Below, in pieces: positions 15,867-24,232 of a stretch of DNA of 64,000 nt (positions are counted from its first letter, which is position 1; each line of letters starts with the position of its first letter). Source of the DNA: Clostridia bacterium (lineage in GTDB: Bacteria > Bacillota > Clostridia > Oscillospirales > Acutalibacteraceae); the NCBI GenBank assembly GCA_017502085.1, contig JAFVVQ010000025.1, positions 62,001-126,000 of the forward strand. Direction: 5' to 3'. The notes under the pieces were generated by a model. It had not been told where the DNA came from. It made no database searches and was given only the letters and a program-made list of their open reading frames with translations. The position numbers were made by a program, and so were the translations under genes.

Positions 15867-18260
15867 ATGGATTTTTTTGATAAACACGCAAAAGCGCTTG
15901 AATTCGACAAGGTTCTCGAAAAGCTTGCCCAGTTTACAAGCTGTGAGGATGCAAGATACAATGCGCTTCACCTTAAACCCGAAACGAATCTTGAACTCGC
16001 AAAAGCATTGCAGAGTCAGACGGCGGATGCACATATGCTTCTTGCCCGTTTCGGCGGTCCGTCATTCGGCGGATTGAAAAACGTCAACAATGCACTCAGC
16101 AGAGCAAATGCGGGTAGCGTTCTTAACACGAAAGAACTGCTTGATATCGGCGGTGTGCTGAGAGTTATCCGTATGCTTTCCCAATGGAGAGCGTCGAATG
16201 CGGGTGTGCAGAGTGTTCTTGATCCCCTGTTCAATGCGCTTATGCCCAACAGATTCCTTGAATCGGCAATCTTCAATGCGATTGTTTCCGAGGATGAAAT
16301 TTCGGATAACGCATCTCCGACGCTTGCGGATATCAGACGCAAAATCAGGGTGCAGGAATCCAAGGTCAGAGAACAGCTTGAAAAACTGACCCGTTCTCAG
16401 ACCTATTCAAAATATCTGCAGGAAAATATCATTACGCAGAGAAACGGCAGATACGTTGTGCCGGTCAAGAATGAATACCGCAGTGAAGTTGCGGGTCTTG
16501 TGCATGATACTTCGTCGAGCGGTGCAACGGTTTTTGTTGAGCCGATGGCGGTTGTTGAAGCGAACAATGAAATCCGTGTGCTTCAGTCAAAGGAAAGAGA
16601 AGAAATTGAACGCATTCTCTATGAACTTTCCGCTTCAGCGGGCGACTTTGCACAGAGTATCAAAAACAGTTATGAGTGCGCACTCGAGCTTAATCTCATT
16701 TTTGCAAAGGCGCAGTATGCTTATAATATCAAGGCTTGTCCTCCGATTCTCAACGATAAGGGAATCGTGAATCTGCGTATGGCAAGGCATCCGCTCATTG
16801 ACCCCAAAAAGGTTGTGCCTGTTGATATTATGCTTGGCAAGGATTTCGATACGCTCGTCATTACAGGTCCGAATACGGGCGGCAAAACCGTTTCAATCAA
16901 AACAATCGGTCTGCTTTCGATGATGGCGATGTGCGGCCTGATGATTCCTGCGGGAGACAGAAGCGAAATTTCCGTCTTTACCGAAATTCTTTCCGATATC
17001 GGTGACGAGCAGTCGATTGAACAGTCACTTTCAACTTTCTCAGCGCATATGACAAATATAATAAGTATACTGAAAAAGGCGGATGAAGGCAGTCTTGTGC
17101 TTATCGATGAGCTCGGTGCAGGTACTGACCCCGTCGAGGGTGCGGCACTTGCTATGGCGGTGCTTGAAGCGTTGCACGAGAAAGGTGCAAAGATTGCGGC
17201 GACCACTCACTATGCGGAGCTTAAGGCGTATGCACTTGAGACTCCGAGAGTCGAAAACGGATGCTGTGAGTTTGACGTTGCGACACTACGCCCCACGTAT
17301 CGTCTGCTGATAGGTGTACCCGGCAAATCAAACGCACTTGCAATCAGCGAAAGACTCGGTCTGGATAAATCCGTCATCGCAAGAGCGGAAGAGCTGGTTT
17401 CAAGCGAGAATAAGGAGTTCGAGAGCGTTGTTGACCGCCTTGAAGAGACGAGGGTCAAAATGGAAAGCGAATTTGAAAAAGCAAGGGCGCTTTCCGATAA
17501 GGCTGCGAAAGAAAAAGCAGAAGCCGATAAGCTGAAAGAAGAGGTCTCGAAGCTCCGTGAGCAGGAGATGGAAAAAGCCCGCTCGCAGGCGCTCAAGGTT
17601 GTTGAGGCGGCAAAGAGAGAGGCTTATGCTCTGATGCAGGAACTCGAAAAACTTAAGAAAGAACAGCAGAAAACCAAGGATGCGGCTGAACTTGCCAGAC
17701 GTGCGAAGGCAATGGTCAGAAAGGGTGTGGAAGCAATCGATTCCGCAGCTGATCCCGTTATCGGAATCGCTGACGATGATGATAATTACGTGCTTCCCCG
17801 CGCACTTGTTGCGGGTGATACGGTTGTAATCCGTGACATCGGCAAAACTGCTAAGGTTATTTCTCCCGCCGATAAAAACGGCAACGTTGAGGTGCAGGCG
17901 GGTTCAATAAAAACAAGAGTCAAGGTATCGAATCTCCGTCTTTGCGAAAACGCACCCAAGAAGAAGGAAACAAAGTCGATGCCGAGACTTCAGGGCGAGA
18001 GTCGTCTGAATATGGCGGCGTCAACAAGACTCGACCTGAGAGGAATGACGGTAGACGAGTGCCTTATTGAACTTGACCGTTTCATCGATCAGGGTCTGCG
18101 TACGGGTCTGAATGAATTTACCGTTGTTCACGGTAAGGGCACAGGTGCACTCAGAAGTGCGGTTACGAGATATCTGAAGGCATCACCTTTCGTCAAATCG
18201 AGCCGTCTCGGTGTCTACGGTGAGGGCGAAGACGGTGTAACAATCGTCACACTCAAGTGA
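15867..18260 (+). CDS. mutS2: Endonuclease MutS2
   Basis: A 797-residue MutS2-family protein. In Bacillus it acts in ribosome rescue and splitting; in other bacteria it suppresses recombination. The core and clamp cover about 1-320, then the ABC-type ATPase with Walker A GPNTGGKT, signature STFSAHM and Walker B LVLIDELGAGTDP. A long coiled coil (about 515-625) follows, rich in Glu, Lys and Ala. A linker leads to the C-terminal Smr nuclease domain (about 720-797) with LDLRGMTVDE and HGKGTGALR. Mismatch-recognition domain I is absent, as expected. GAGGA precedes the ATG. Confidence 0.95.
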   Translation: MDFFDKHAKALEFDKVLEKLAQFTSCEDARYNALHLKPETNLELAKALQSQTADAHMLLARFGGPSFGGLKNVNNALSRANAGSVLNTKELLDIGGVLRVIRMLSQWRASNAGVQSVLDPLFNALMPNRFLESAIFNAIVSEDEISDNASPTLADIRRKIRVQESKVREQLEKLTRSQTYSKYLQENIITQRNGRYVVPVKNEYRSEVAGLVHDTSSSGATVFVEPMAVVEANNEIRVLQSKEREEIERILYELSASAGDFAQSIKNSYECALELNLIFAKAQYAYNIKACPPILNDKGIVNLRMARHPLIDPKKVVPVDIMLGKDFDTLVITGPNTGGKTVSIKTIGLLSMMAMCGLMIPAGDRSEISVFTEILSDIGDEQSIEQSLSTFSAHMTNIISILKKADEGSLVLIDELGAGTDPVEGAALAMAVLEALHEKGAKIAATTHYAELKAYALETPRVENGCCEFDVATLRPTYRLLIGVPGKSNALAISERLGLDKSVIARAEELVSSENKEFESVVDRLEETRVKMESEFEKARALSDKAAKEKAEADKLKEEVSKLREQEMEKARSQALKVVEAAKREAYALMQELEKLKKEQQKTKDAAELARRAKAMVRKGVEAIDSAADPVIGIADDDDNYVLPRALVAGDTVVIRDIGKTAKVISPADKNGNVEVQAGSIKTRVKVSNLRLCENAPKKKETKSMPRLQGESRLNMAASTRLDLRGMTVDECLIELDRFIDQGLRTGLNEFTVVHGKGTGALRSAVTRYLKASPFVKSSRLGVYGEGEDGVTIVTLK

Positions 18261-18517
18261 TACAGAAAAACGGTAATTTTTGCTCTGAAAACGGTGCTTT
18301 TGCGGTGAAATTATACGGTCTGTAAAGTTTATAGACTTTACTGAAACGGAACACCGTAAGCGTGTGAAAAAGTTTTCCACATTCAGAATGTGGAAAAGTG
18401 GATATATCTTGTGGCAAACAATTGTTTTTTCCACAACAGATTGAAATTCCACCTTTTTACTGTCAAAAATGTGAGAAAAAGGTGGAAAACCGACCCCGAA
18501 AACGGCAAAAATTATGC
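18261..18517. other. Structured intergenic region with DnaA-box-like 9-mers
   Basis: No gene is seen here. The region holds three TTTTCCACA 9-mers, one mismatch from the DnaA box TTATCCACA: 18373-18381 (+), 18389-18397 (-) and 18427-18435 (+). The first two form a perfect 11-bp hairpin (18373-18397). A further perfect 12-bp inverted repeat pairs 18447-18458 with 18476-18487. None of these hairpins is followed by a T run, so they do not look like terminators. Confidence 0.5.
18322..18341. promoter_or_regulatory. Palindrome GTAAAG-N8-CTTTAC, distal copy
   Basis: Arms GTAAAG and CTTTAC with an 8-base spacer. The same arms and spacing recur at the ylxM promoter (18555-18574), suggesting two sites for one regulator. 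Confidence 0.45.
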
Positions 18518-18546
18518 TTGACAAGAGGCTATATTTCTAGTATAAT
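18518..18546 (+). promoter_or_regulatory. Consensus promoter of the ylxM-ffh operon
   Basis: TTGACA (18518-18523), a 17-base spacer, and TATAAT (18541-18546): a perfect sigma-A consensus. Transcription should start near 18552, inside the adjoining palindrome. Confidence 0.9.
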
Positions 18547-18549
18547 ACT

Positions 18550-18590
18550 GACCTGTAAAGCAAACATACTTTACAGGTCGGCTGTTTTTT
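18550..18590 (+). promoter_or_regulatory. Palindrome and hairpin at the ylxM transcription start
   Basis: A perfect 11-bp inverted repeat (18550-18560 with 18569-18579) containing GTAAAG-N8-CTTTAC, followed by GGCTG and six T residues. It overlaps the expected +1. It may be an operator, a 5' protective stem, or an early terminator. Confidence 0.6.
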
Positions 18591-18690
18591 CTGACCTTTC
18601 GGGATGAAAATAACAACCGTCTTGATTTTTGCTCATTTTCAGGCAAATACCGACATTTTTCGGCAAAATTCAGGGAAGGGAGGGTCTGAT

Positions 18691-19056
18691 ATGGCAAAGA
18701 ATTATGAGATGGCTGTGCTCATCGATTTCTACGGTGAAATGCTCACGGCAAAGCAGCGTGATTTTTTGGAATATTATTATAACGATGACCTTTCTCTCTC
18801 CGAGATAGCTGAGAATGAGGGCATTACCCGTCAGGGTGTCCGGGATGCAATCAAAAGAGCTGAAACCCAGCTTCAGGAGATGGAAACCCGTCTCGGTATG
18901 GCGAAGCGCTATGAAGAAATCCGTGCAGGTCTGAACGATATCATCGAGATTTCAAATCAGATTGCCGAATATAATCTGCGTCACAGCCTTTCAAAAGAAA
19001 TCAACGATTTCAGCGTACGCATCAAAACCGCAGCAATGACGATGCTCGAAAGCTGA
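18691..19056 (+). CDS. ylxM: YlxM (UPF0122), signal-recognition-particle associated HTH protein
   Basis: A 121-residue DNA-binding-like protein. The sigma-region-4-like helix-turn-helix covers about 16-65, with LTAKQRDFLEYYYNDDLSLS and EGITRQGVRDAIKRAE. In streptococci YlxM assembles with Ffh and stimulates SRP. The start at 18691 (MAKNYEMAVLIDFYG) has GGGAGGG upstream; the open frame reaching to 18604 is leader sequence. ffh follows 43 bases later. The promoter palindromes may be its autoregulatory sites, which is inference. Confidence 0.88.
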   Translation: MAKNYEMAVLIDFYGEMLTAKQRDFLEYYYNDDLSLSEIAENEGITRQGVRDAIKRAETQLQEMETRLGMAKRYEEIRAGLNDIIEISNQIAEYNLRHSLSKEINDFSVRIKTAAMTMLES

Positions 19057-19099
19057 AAACTTTTATTACATATTCTATCAGAAATGAGAGGTGAGAGTT

Positions 19100-20461
19100 T
19101 TGGCATTTGAAGGTCTTTCAGACAGACTTGAATCCGCATTCCGAAATCTGAAAAGTAAGGGCAGCCTTACCGAATCCGACGTACGCAGTGCAATGCGAGA
19201 GGTAAGAATGGCTCTGCTTGAGGCAGACGTTAACTATAAGGTTGCCAAGGACTTCACCAATACGGTAACCGAAAAGGCCATCGGCGAAAAGGTTATGGAA
19301 AGCCTTACACCCTCGCAGATGGTTATCAAAATAGTCCGTGAAGAGCTTGTTGCACTTATGGGTGGCACAAACAGCCGTCTTGCCTATGCAAATCATCCGC
19401 CCACAATCGTTCTGATGTGCGGTTTGCAGGGTTCAGGTAAAACAACTCACTGCGCAAAGCTTGCTTTAAAGCTTAAAAAAGAAAATCACAGACCGCTTCT
19501 CGTAGCTTGTGATATTTACAGACCTGCGGCTATCAAGCAGCTTCAGGTTGTCGGTGAACAGGTTGACGTTCCCGTTTTTGAAATGGGTCAGACCGATCCC
19601 GTCAGAATTGCAAGGGAAGCAGTCAATTTTGCAAAAGACCACGGCAACGACTACGTGATTCTCGATACGGCGGGCCGTCTGCATATCGACGAAGAGCTTA
19701 TGAACGAGCTCAAATCCGTCAAGGCAGAGGTCAAGCCCCACGAAATCCTTCTTGTTGTTGACGCAATGACGGGTCAGGATGCGGTTAATGTTGCAACAGC
19801 GTTTGACGGTGCACTCGGCATCGACGGTCTTATCCTCACAAAGATGGACGGTGACACCCGAGGCGGTGCGGCACTCTCCGCAAGAGCCGTTACGGGCAAA
19901 CCCATCAAATTTGTCGGTATGGGCGAAAAGCTCGATAATCTCGATGCATTCCACCCCGACAGAATGGCTTCCAGAATTCTCGGCATGGGCGACGTTCTCT
20001 CGCTTATTGAGAAAGCTGAGATGGCAATCGACGAGAAAAAAGCTGAGGAGCTTGAAAAGAAGCTTCTTCAGAATAAATTCGACCTCAACGACCTTATGGA
20101 TCAGTTTGATCAGATCCGCAAGATGGGTTCGATACAGGATATGCTTGCGCTTATCCCCGGTATCGGAAACAAGGCAAAGGACATTGAGGTTGATGAACGC
20201 AAGTTCGACAGAATGCGCGCAATCATCCTTTCGATGACTGAAAAAGAGCGCACAAACCCCGATATCATCAATCCCTCCCGCAAGAAGAGAATTGCTCTTG
20301 GCTGCGGTCAGAGCATTGAAGATGTCAACAGACTGCTCAGCCAGTTCAGACAGATGCAGAAGATGTTCAAGCAGATGGGCGGCAAAAAGGGCGGCAAACG
20401 CAGAAGGAAGCAGAACTTCCGTCTGCCCAAGGGCTTCGACCCCTCACAGTTCGGAATGTAA
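19100..20461 (+). CDS. ffh: Signal recognition particle GTPase Ffh
   Basis: A 453-residue SRP54 homologue that binds signal sequences and 4.5S/6S RNA and targets nascent membrane proteins to FtsY. The N domain is at about 1-85. The G domain follows with GLQGSGKTTH, DTAGR and TKMDGD. The Met-rich M domain is at about 300-435, and the basic C-terminus contains GGKKGGKRRRK. I chose TTG 19100 (MAFEGLSDRL), which has GAGGTGAG in front and matches the family; an in-frame GTG at 19091 lies in that ribosome site. Confidence 0.95.
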   Translation: MAFEGLSDRLESAFRNLKSKGSLTESDVRSAMREVRMALLEADVNYKVAKDFTNTVTEKAIGEKVMESLTPSQMVIKIVREELVALMGGTNSRLAYANHPPTIVLMCGLQGSGKTTHCAKLALKLKKENHRPLLVACDIYRPAAIKQLQVVGEQVDVPVFEMGQTDPVRIAREAVNFAKDHGNDYVILDTAGRLHIDEELMNELKSVKAEVKPHEILLVVDAMTGQDAVNVATAFDGALGIDGLILTKMDGDTRGGAALSARAVTGKPIKFVGMGEKLDNLDAFHPDRMASRILGMGDVLSLIEKAEMAIDEKKAEELEKKLLQNKFDLNDLMDQFDQIRKMGSIQDMLALIPGIGNKAKDIEVDERKFDRMRAIILSMTEKERTNPDIINPSRKKRIALGCGQSIEDVNRLLSQFRQMQKMFKQMGGKKGGKRRRKQNFRLPKGFDPSQFGM

Positions 20462-20527
20462 CAGGTCCGTTAATCGGGACTTTGCATTATATACAATTAT
20501 ATTTTATATATTTTGGAGGAAATCAAA

Positions 20528-20770
20528 ATGGCAGTAAAAATCAGACTTCGCCGTATGGGCGCAAAGAAAGCACCTTTCTATCGTATCGTTGTTGCGGATT
20601 CAAGATATCCCCGTGACGGCAGATTCATCGAAGAAATCGGTACCTACAACCCCACAACAACACCCTCAGAGGTAAAGGTTGATGCTGAAAAGGCAAAGCA
20701 GTGGATCGCTAACGGTGCACAGCCCACTGATACCGTTAAGGCTCTTCTCAAAAAAGAAGGCGTTCTTTAA
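20528..20770 (+). CDS. rpsP: 30S ribosomal protein S16
   Basis: An 80-residue ribosomal protein needed for 30S assembly. The N-terminus [20 protein letters not shown] is diagnostic. GGAGGA stands in front of the ATG at 20528; a 5-residue upstream extension is not used. It is in the ylxM-ffh-rpsP-khpA-rimM-trmD order. Confidence 0.97.
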   Translation: MAVKIRLRRMGAKKAPFYRIVVADSRYPRDGRFIEEIGTYNPTTTPSEVKVDAEKAKQWIANGAQPTDTVKALLKKEGVL

Positions 20771-20795
20771 TTAACGGTTCTTGCGAGGTAATCCG

Positions 20796-21029
20796 ATGAA
20801 AGATTTACTTGTAAGCATTGCTCAGGGTCTCGTTGAAGAGCCCGATGCAGTGTCCGTTACCGTGGACGAACCCGCTGAAGACGGAAGCGTTGTTTATCAT
20901 CTTCACGTCAGCGAGAACGACATGGGCAGAGTTATAGGCAAACAGGGCAGGATTGCAAAGGCTATCCGCACCGTTATGCGTGCAGCTGCAACCCGCCAGG
21001 ACGCAAGGGTAACAGTCGAAATTGATTAA
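20796..21029 (+). CDS. khpA: KH-domain RNA-binding protein KhpA
   Basis: A 77-residue single KH-domain protein (formerly YlqC). It partners KhpB in controlling cell length and division in Firmicutes. The GxxG loop VIGKQGRIAKAIR is clear. The start at 20796 (MKDLLVSIAQ) has GCGAGG upstream. The last 8 bases overlap the TTG start of rimM. Confidence 0.93.
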   Translation: MKDLLVSIAQGLVEEPDAVSVTVDEPAEDGSVVYHLHVSENDMGRVIGKQGRIAKAIRTVMRAAATRQDARVTVEID

Positions 21030-21540
21030 AGAATTTCTTGAAATCGGCGAGATAGTCGGCACTCACGGAGTCAGAGGCGAATTACGTGTCAACCCCTGGT
21101 GCGACTCTCCCGATTATATGACAAAATTCAAAACCTTATATTTTGCCGACAATGAAGGCTGTGCGGTGCAGATTAAGTCTGCGAGACCGCACGGCAACAT
21201 TGTTTTGCTCAAAATCAACGGCATTGAGACTGTTGAGGCGGCGCAGAAGCTTCGGGGCAAAGTGCTTTATATGAAGCGCAGTGATGCGAAGCTTCCGAAG
21301 AATAAGTTCTTCATTGCTGAGCTTATCGGCTGCAAGGTTTACGATGCAGATAACGAAGAAATCTGCTACGGTGAGCTTACCGACGTCAGTCAGACAGGGG
21401 CAAACGACGTGTGGCACATAACAAAAGACGGCAGGGAGTATCTTATCCCCGCCATTCCCGACGTTGTTGCTGAAACTGACGTTGCCGCTGACAGAGTCAC
21501 AATCAGACCGCTGAAAGGTATATTTGACGATGAGGATTGA
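21022..21540 (+). CDS. rimM: Ribosome maturation factor RimM
   Basis: A 172-residue 16S rRNA processing factor that binds ribosomal protein S19. The N-terminal beta-barrel carries [16 protein letters not shown]; the C-terminal PRC barrel has NDVWHI and [10 protein letters not shown]. The start is TTG at 21022, eight bases inside khpA; there is no ATG that keeps the family N-terminus. It overlaps trmD by 11 bases. Confidence 0.94.
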   Translation: MIKEFLEIGEIVGTHGVRGELRVNPWCDSPDYMTKFKTLYFADNEGCAVQIKSARPHGNIVLLKINGIETVEAAQKLRGKVLYMKRSDAKLPKNKFFIAELIGCKVYDADNEEICYGELTDVSQTGANDVWHITKDGREYLIPAIPDVVAETDVAADRVTIRPLKGIFDDED

Positions 21541-22267
21541 TATTTTAACCCTTTTCCCTGAAATGTGCATGAGCGTTCTGAATGAAAGCATAATCGGCAG
21601 GGCAAGAGAAAACGGCTGCGTTGAAATCAACTGCAGAAATATCCGTGACTATACTCTCGATAAGCATAACCGTGTTGACGATGCACCTTATGGCGGCGGT
21701 ACGGGTATGATAATGCAGACTCAGCCGATTTACGATTGTTTTATGTCGCTTTGCGAAGAAATCGGCGAAAGACCGCATCTCATCTATATGTCTCCGCAGG
21801 GCAAAACCCTCACACAGGAGAGGGTTAAGGAACTTGCGAAGCTTCCGAACGTTGCACTTTTGTGCGGACATTATGAGGGCATTGACCAGCGTGTTATTGA
21901 CGAAATCGTTGACGAAGAGATTTCTGTCGGCGATTACGTGCTGACGGGTGGTGAACTGCCTGCGCTGATTGTTGCCGACAGCATTTCGAGAATGCTTCCG
22001 GGTGTACTTGCGAATGAAGATGCGTTCACTCTTGAGAGCCATTATTCGGGTTTGCTTGAGCATCCGCAGTATACGAGACCGTTTGAATGGCACGGCGAAA
22101 AGGTGCCCGACGTTCTGATTTCGGGTCATCACGCAAACATTCAGAAATGGCAGAGGGAGCAGAGTCTCAGGCGCACTCTCGAGCGCCGACCCGATATGCT
22201 CGAAAAAGCGGAACTGACAAAAAAAGATAAAGAATATCTGGATAAAATCAGACCCACCGAAGAATAA
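21530..22267 (+). CDS. trmD: tRNA (guanine-N1)-methyltransferase TrmD
   Basis: A 245-residue SPOUT methyltransferase that makes m1G37 in tRNAs, preventing frameshifting. The start is ATG 21530 ([12 protein letters not shown]). Family motifs are [22 protein letters not shown] (knot) and [15 protein letters not shown]. It overlaps the end of rimM. The operon ends here with a terminator; rplS, which usually follows trmD, is not present. Confidence 0.96.
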   Translation: MRIDILTLFPEMCMSVLNESIIGRARENGCVEINCRNIRDYTLDKHNRVDDAPYGGGTGMIMQTQPIYDCFMSLCEEIGERPHLIYMSPQGKTLTQERVKELAKLPNVALLCGHYEGIDQRVIDEIVDEEISVGDYVLTGGELPALIVADSISRMLPGVLANEDAFTLESHYSGLLEHPQYTRPFEWHGEKVPDVLISGHHANIQKWQREQSLRRTLERRPDMLEKAELTKKDKEYLDKIRPTEE

Positions 22268-22284
22268 TCCTCGGTGGGTTTTTT
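22253..22284 (+). terminator. Terminator of the ylxM-trmD operon
   Basis: An 8-bp GC-rich stem (22253-22260 with 22271-22278) followed by six T residues. The left arm overlaps the end of trmD. Confidence 0.8.
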
Positions 22285-22603
22285 ATTCAGACATTGATTC
22301 AATAAGGCTGATTATTATTTTTTTATCTCGGTCAGATAGCAGGGAGAATTTATCCGTGATCTCGTTATGAAGATATTCCGCTTGTTTTTTTGTAGTTCCC
22401 GAAACAATATAGGCGATATCTCCGTCAAGCACGGTGCATATCTCGCCAAGAGTCTCAAGGTTGATTTTTGTGATTCCTCTTTCGATTTGGCTGATATATC
22501 CGACAGAAACATCAATTTGCTCTGCCAGCCATTCCTGGGTTTTACCTGCTTTTTTCCTTGTGGTTTTTATTCTTGAACCGATCAGTTTGAAATCAATACT
22601 CAT
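22283..22603 (-). CDS. XRE-family transcriptional regulator
   Basis: A 106-residue Cro/CI-type repressor. The helix-turn-helix covers about 8-62: KTQEWLAEQIDVSVGYISQI then ERG. A short C-terminal helical tail may dimerise. I chose ATG 22603 because TAGGGGTG lies before it; an in-frame GTG is nine bases upstream. The start codon lies within an 11-bp inverted repeat (22602-22636), a probable autoregulatory operator. It is divergent from a small exported protein that it may control. Confidence 0.85.
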   Translation of the reverse strand: MSIDFKLIGSRIKTTRKKAGKTQEWLAEQIDVSVGYISQIERGITKINLETLGEICTVLDGDIAYIVSGTTKKQAEYLHNEITDKFSLLSDRDKKIIISLIESMSE

Positions 22604-22636
22604 AACTATCACCCCTACATATATTGTGATAGTTAT
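22602..22636. promoter_or_regulatory. Palindromic operator candidate for the XRE regulator
   Basis: Perfect arms ATAACTATCAC and GTGATAGTTAT separated by 13 bases, overlapping the regulator's start codon. A second, weaker palindrome (ACTAAATA with TGTTTAGT) lies at about 22637-22676. Confidence 0.6.
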
Positions 22637-22683
22637 GACTAAATATTCACAGACACTTATAGCTAAATGTTTAGTTTACGTTG

Positions 22684-22712
22684 TTGACATATATTAAATT
22701 TTGTGATATCAT
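22684..22712 (+). promoter_or_regulatory. Promoter of the 22793 gene
   Basis: TTGACA (22684-22689), a 17-base spacer, and TATCAT (22707-22712). It sits just beyond the palindromes, so the XRE protein could control it. Confidence 0.75.
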
Positions 22713-22792
22713 ACAAATGTAACCATTTGCGGGTCTGTACGAATATCCGCAGAAAATGTTACAGACTTTGTATAAAAAGGGAGGAAAAAGAA

Positions 22793-23293
22793 ATGGCAAT
22801 AGTTTTGTCAAAAATTTTTGCAGGGTTGATGTCCGTTATTGTGACGATTTCGGGAATGTTTCCTGTTCTTTTCGGGGGAAAAGAATTCATTGACCCGAAC
22901 GGTGACGAGGTCAGAGTGGTTTCATCGATAGCTTATAATAATATTGATGAAGCTGCGGTAATAACCGACTTTGAAACGTTCAATAAGCTTTTCGGTGTAG
23001 AGGAAAATGGGGAATTAAATAAGAAATTTTTTGAAGAGTCCAATCTGGCAGTGATTCCCGTTACGCTTACAAACTCGGTGTGCGAGGTTTTTGTTGAAAC
23101 GGTTTCTGTAAAGGACAATAAGGTTACTGTTTCTTACAGCGTTGTCACAGATGGCTGCTTCGGTGCGGCAGTAATGTCGGAAGAAACGATTCTTATTGCG
23201 GTTGGCAAGAACGTTGAAAAAGTCACGGCATACGGCAAGAATCTTGCAGTTCCGTTCTGTGTCCACAAATCAGCATTTTCTTTTGATGTATAA
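22793..23293 (+). CDS. Small exported or membrane-anchored protein, unknown
   Basis: A 166-residue protein. An N-terminal hydrophobic segment (about 7-25) acts as signal or anchor. The rest is a beta-rich domain with alternating hydrophobic residues, including FETFNKLFGV and FFEESNLAVIPVTLT. The overall pattern recalls small exported PrcB-like domains, but I am not confident. GGGAGG lies at good distance from ATG 22793; the open frame upstream is the 5' leader. It is a single gene with a clear promoter and terminator, divergent from the XRE regulator, so it may be its target. Confidence 0.65.
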   Translation: MAIVLSKIFAGLMSVIVTISGMFPVLFGGKEFIDPNGDEVRVVSSIAYNNIDEAAVITDFETFNKLFGVEENGELNKKFFEESNLAVIPVTLTNSVCEVFVETVSVKDNKVTVSYSVVTDGCFGAAVMSEETILIAVGKNVEKVTAYGKNLAVPFCVHKSAFSFDV

Positions 23294-23301
23294 AAGACGG
23301 A

Positions 23302-23338
23302 AGAACTCCGGGGAATGATTCCTCGGAGTTCTTTTTTT
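23302..23338. terminator. Bidirectional terminator
   Basis: A long hairpin: AGAACTCCG (23302-23310) pairs with CGGAGTTCT (23324-23332), extended by GGAA/TTCC near the loop. A T run follows on the plus strand. It also lies at the end of the minus-strand rnf-chbG transcript. Confidence 0.8.
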
Positions 23339-23339
23339 G

Positions 23340-24220
23340 TCAGCGGACGATGCCGCCTTTCATCTTATTGAGTTCGCGGTAGCTGATGAGATAAACGTCG
23401 TTCTTTGCGAGATATTCGTGAGTATAGGGATCCTTCATAAGCCGGTATTCCCAGACTCTGTCCTGCCATCTGCCCGTGATACCCTTAAGCTCGTCGCTCT
23501 CGATTGCGGGATGGATGAATGTTTCCGTTACGCCGTCGGGAATATCGGTCCAGATTTTGAGAATTGTTTCTCTGTATTTCTCATAGCTTTCACGCATATC
23601 GTCGTTCCAGTCAGGGAAGAGAAGATAATCAGGAATAACAACGTTATATTTCTTGCCCCATGCCTTTGAAAGCAGAGTGATTGCACTGTAAAGGAAATAG
23701 GGTGTACCGTTGGGACAGATTCTCTTATCGTGTTTTGTATAAAGACGGTATGCATAGCCATATTCACCGCAGATACGGAGAGTCATCTTTGCCAGACCGA
23801 GTCTGCCTGTGTAGTGACCGTAAAGTGAACCCATATGGTTATCAACGTGTGAGGGTTTCATACCCATACTGTGAGCGAGGTCGATCTGAGCCCTGATTTC
23901 AGCCTCAAGGTCAGCGTATGATGCGTTCTTCTCAACGTCGTCGCTTTCGTGCCACATAAAGCCCTCGTTATCGATAAGCGTTTTGCCGTCGGTAAGGGGC
24001 TTCCAGCGGTATTTGCCCATTCGCTTGTCATTGTGAGATGGATGCCGATGGGGTATTCAGGGTGATCAATTGAAAACTGAACAGCATCTTTTGCTGTGGG
24101 GCAAGGCATCATAACGGTTGCGGATTTAAGAAAACCGCCCTCAAAAAGTTCTGCAACAGCAGTGTTTGCGGAGTTGCACATTCCGTAGTCGTCTGCATTG
24201 ACGATAAGATATTTAGCCAT
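23340..24220 (-). pseudogene. ChbG/YdjC-type carbohydrate deacetylase, frameshifted
   Basis: Two minus-strand frames together make one ChbG/YdjC-like deacetylase of about 293 residues. The first (from ATG 24220) holds YLIVNADDYGMCNSAN, with metal-binding Asp residues, and runs to HLTMTSEW. The second continues with KYRWKPL, then PSHVDNHMGSLYG and FIHPAIES. The break is at a run of G at about 24015-24018 (minus strand GAATGGGCAAA); one extra G restores the frame. So this is a single-base deletion or an assembly error. It starts 12 bases after rnfB with GGAGG in front, making it the last gene of the rnf operon. Enzymes of this family deacetylate chito-oligosaccharides or similar sugars. Confidence 0.8.
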
Positions 24221-24232
24221 TTTTAATCCTCC

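Noticed and set aside
18373..18487. The chromosomal origin of replication
   Set aside because: There is no dnaA, dnaN, gidA or rpmH nearby, and only three box-like 9-mers, none a perfect TTATCCACA; kept only as a possible DnaA-binding site.
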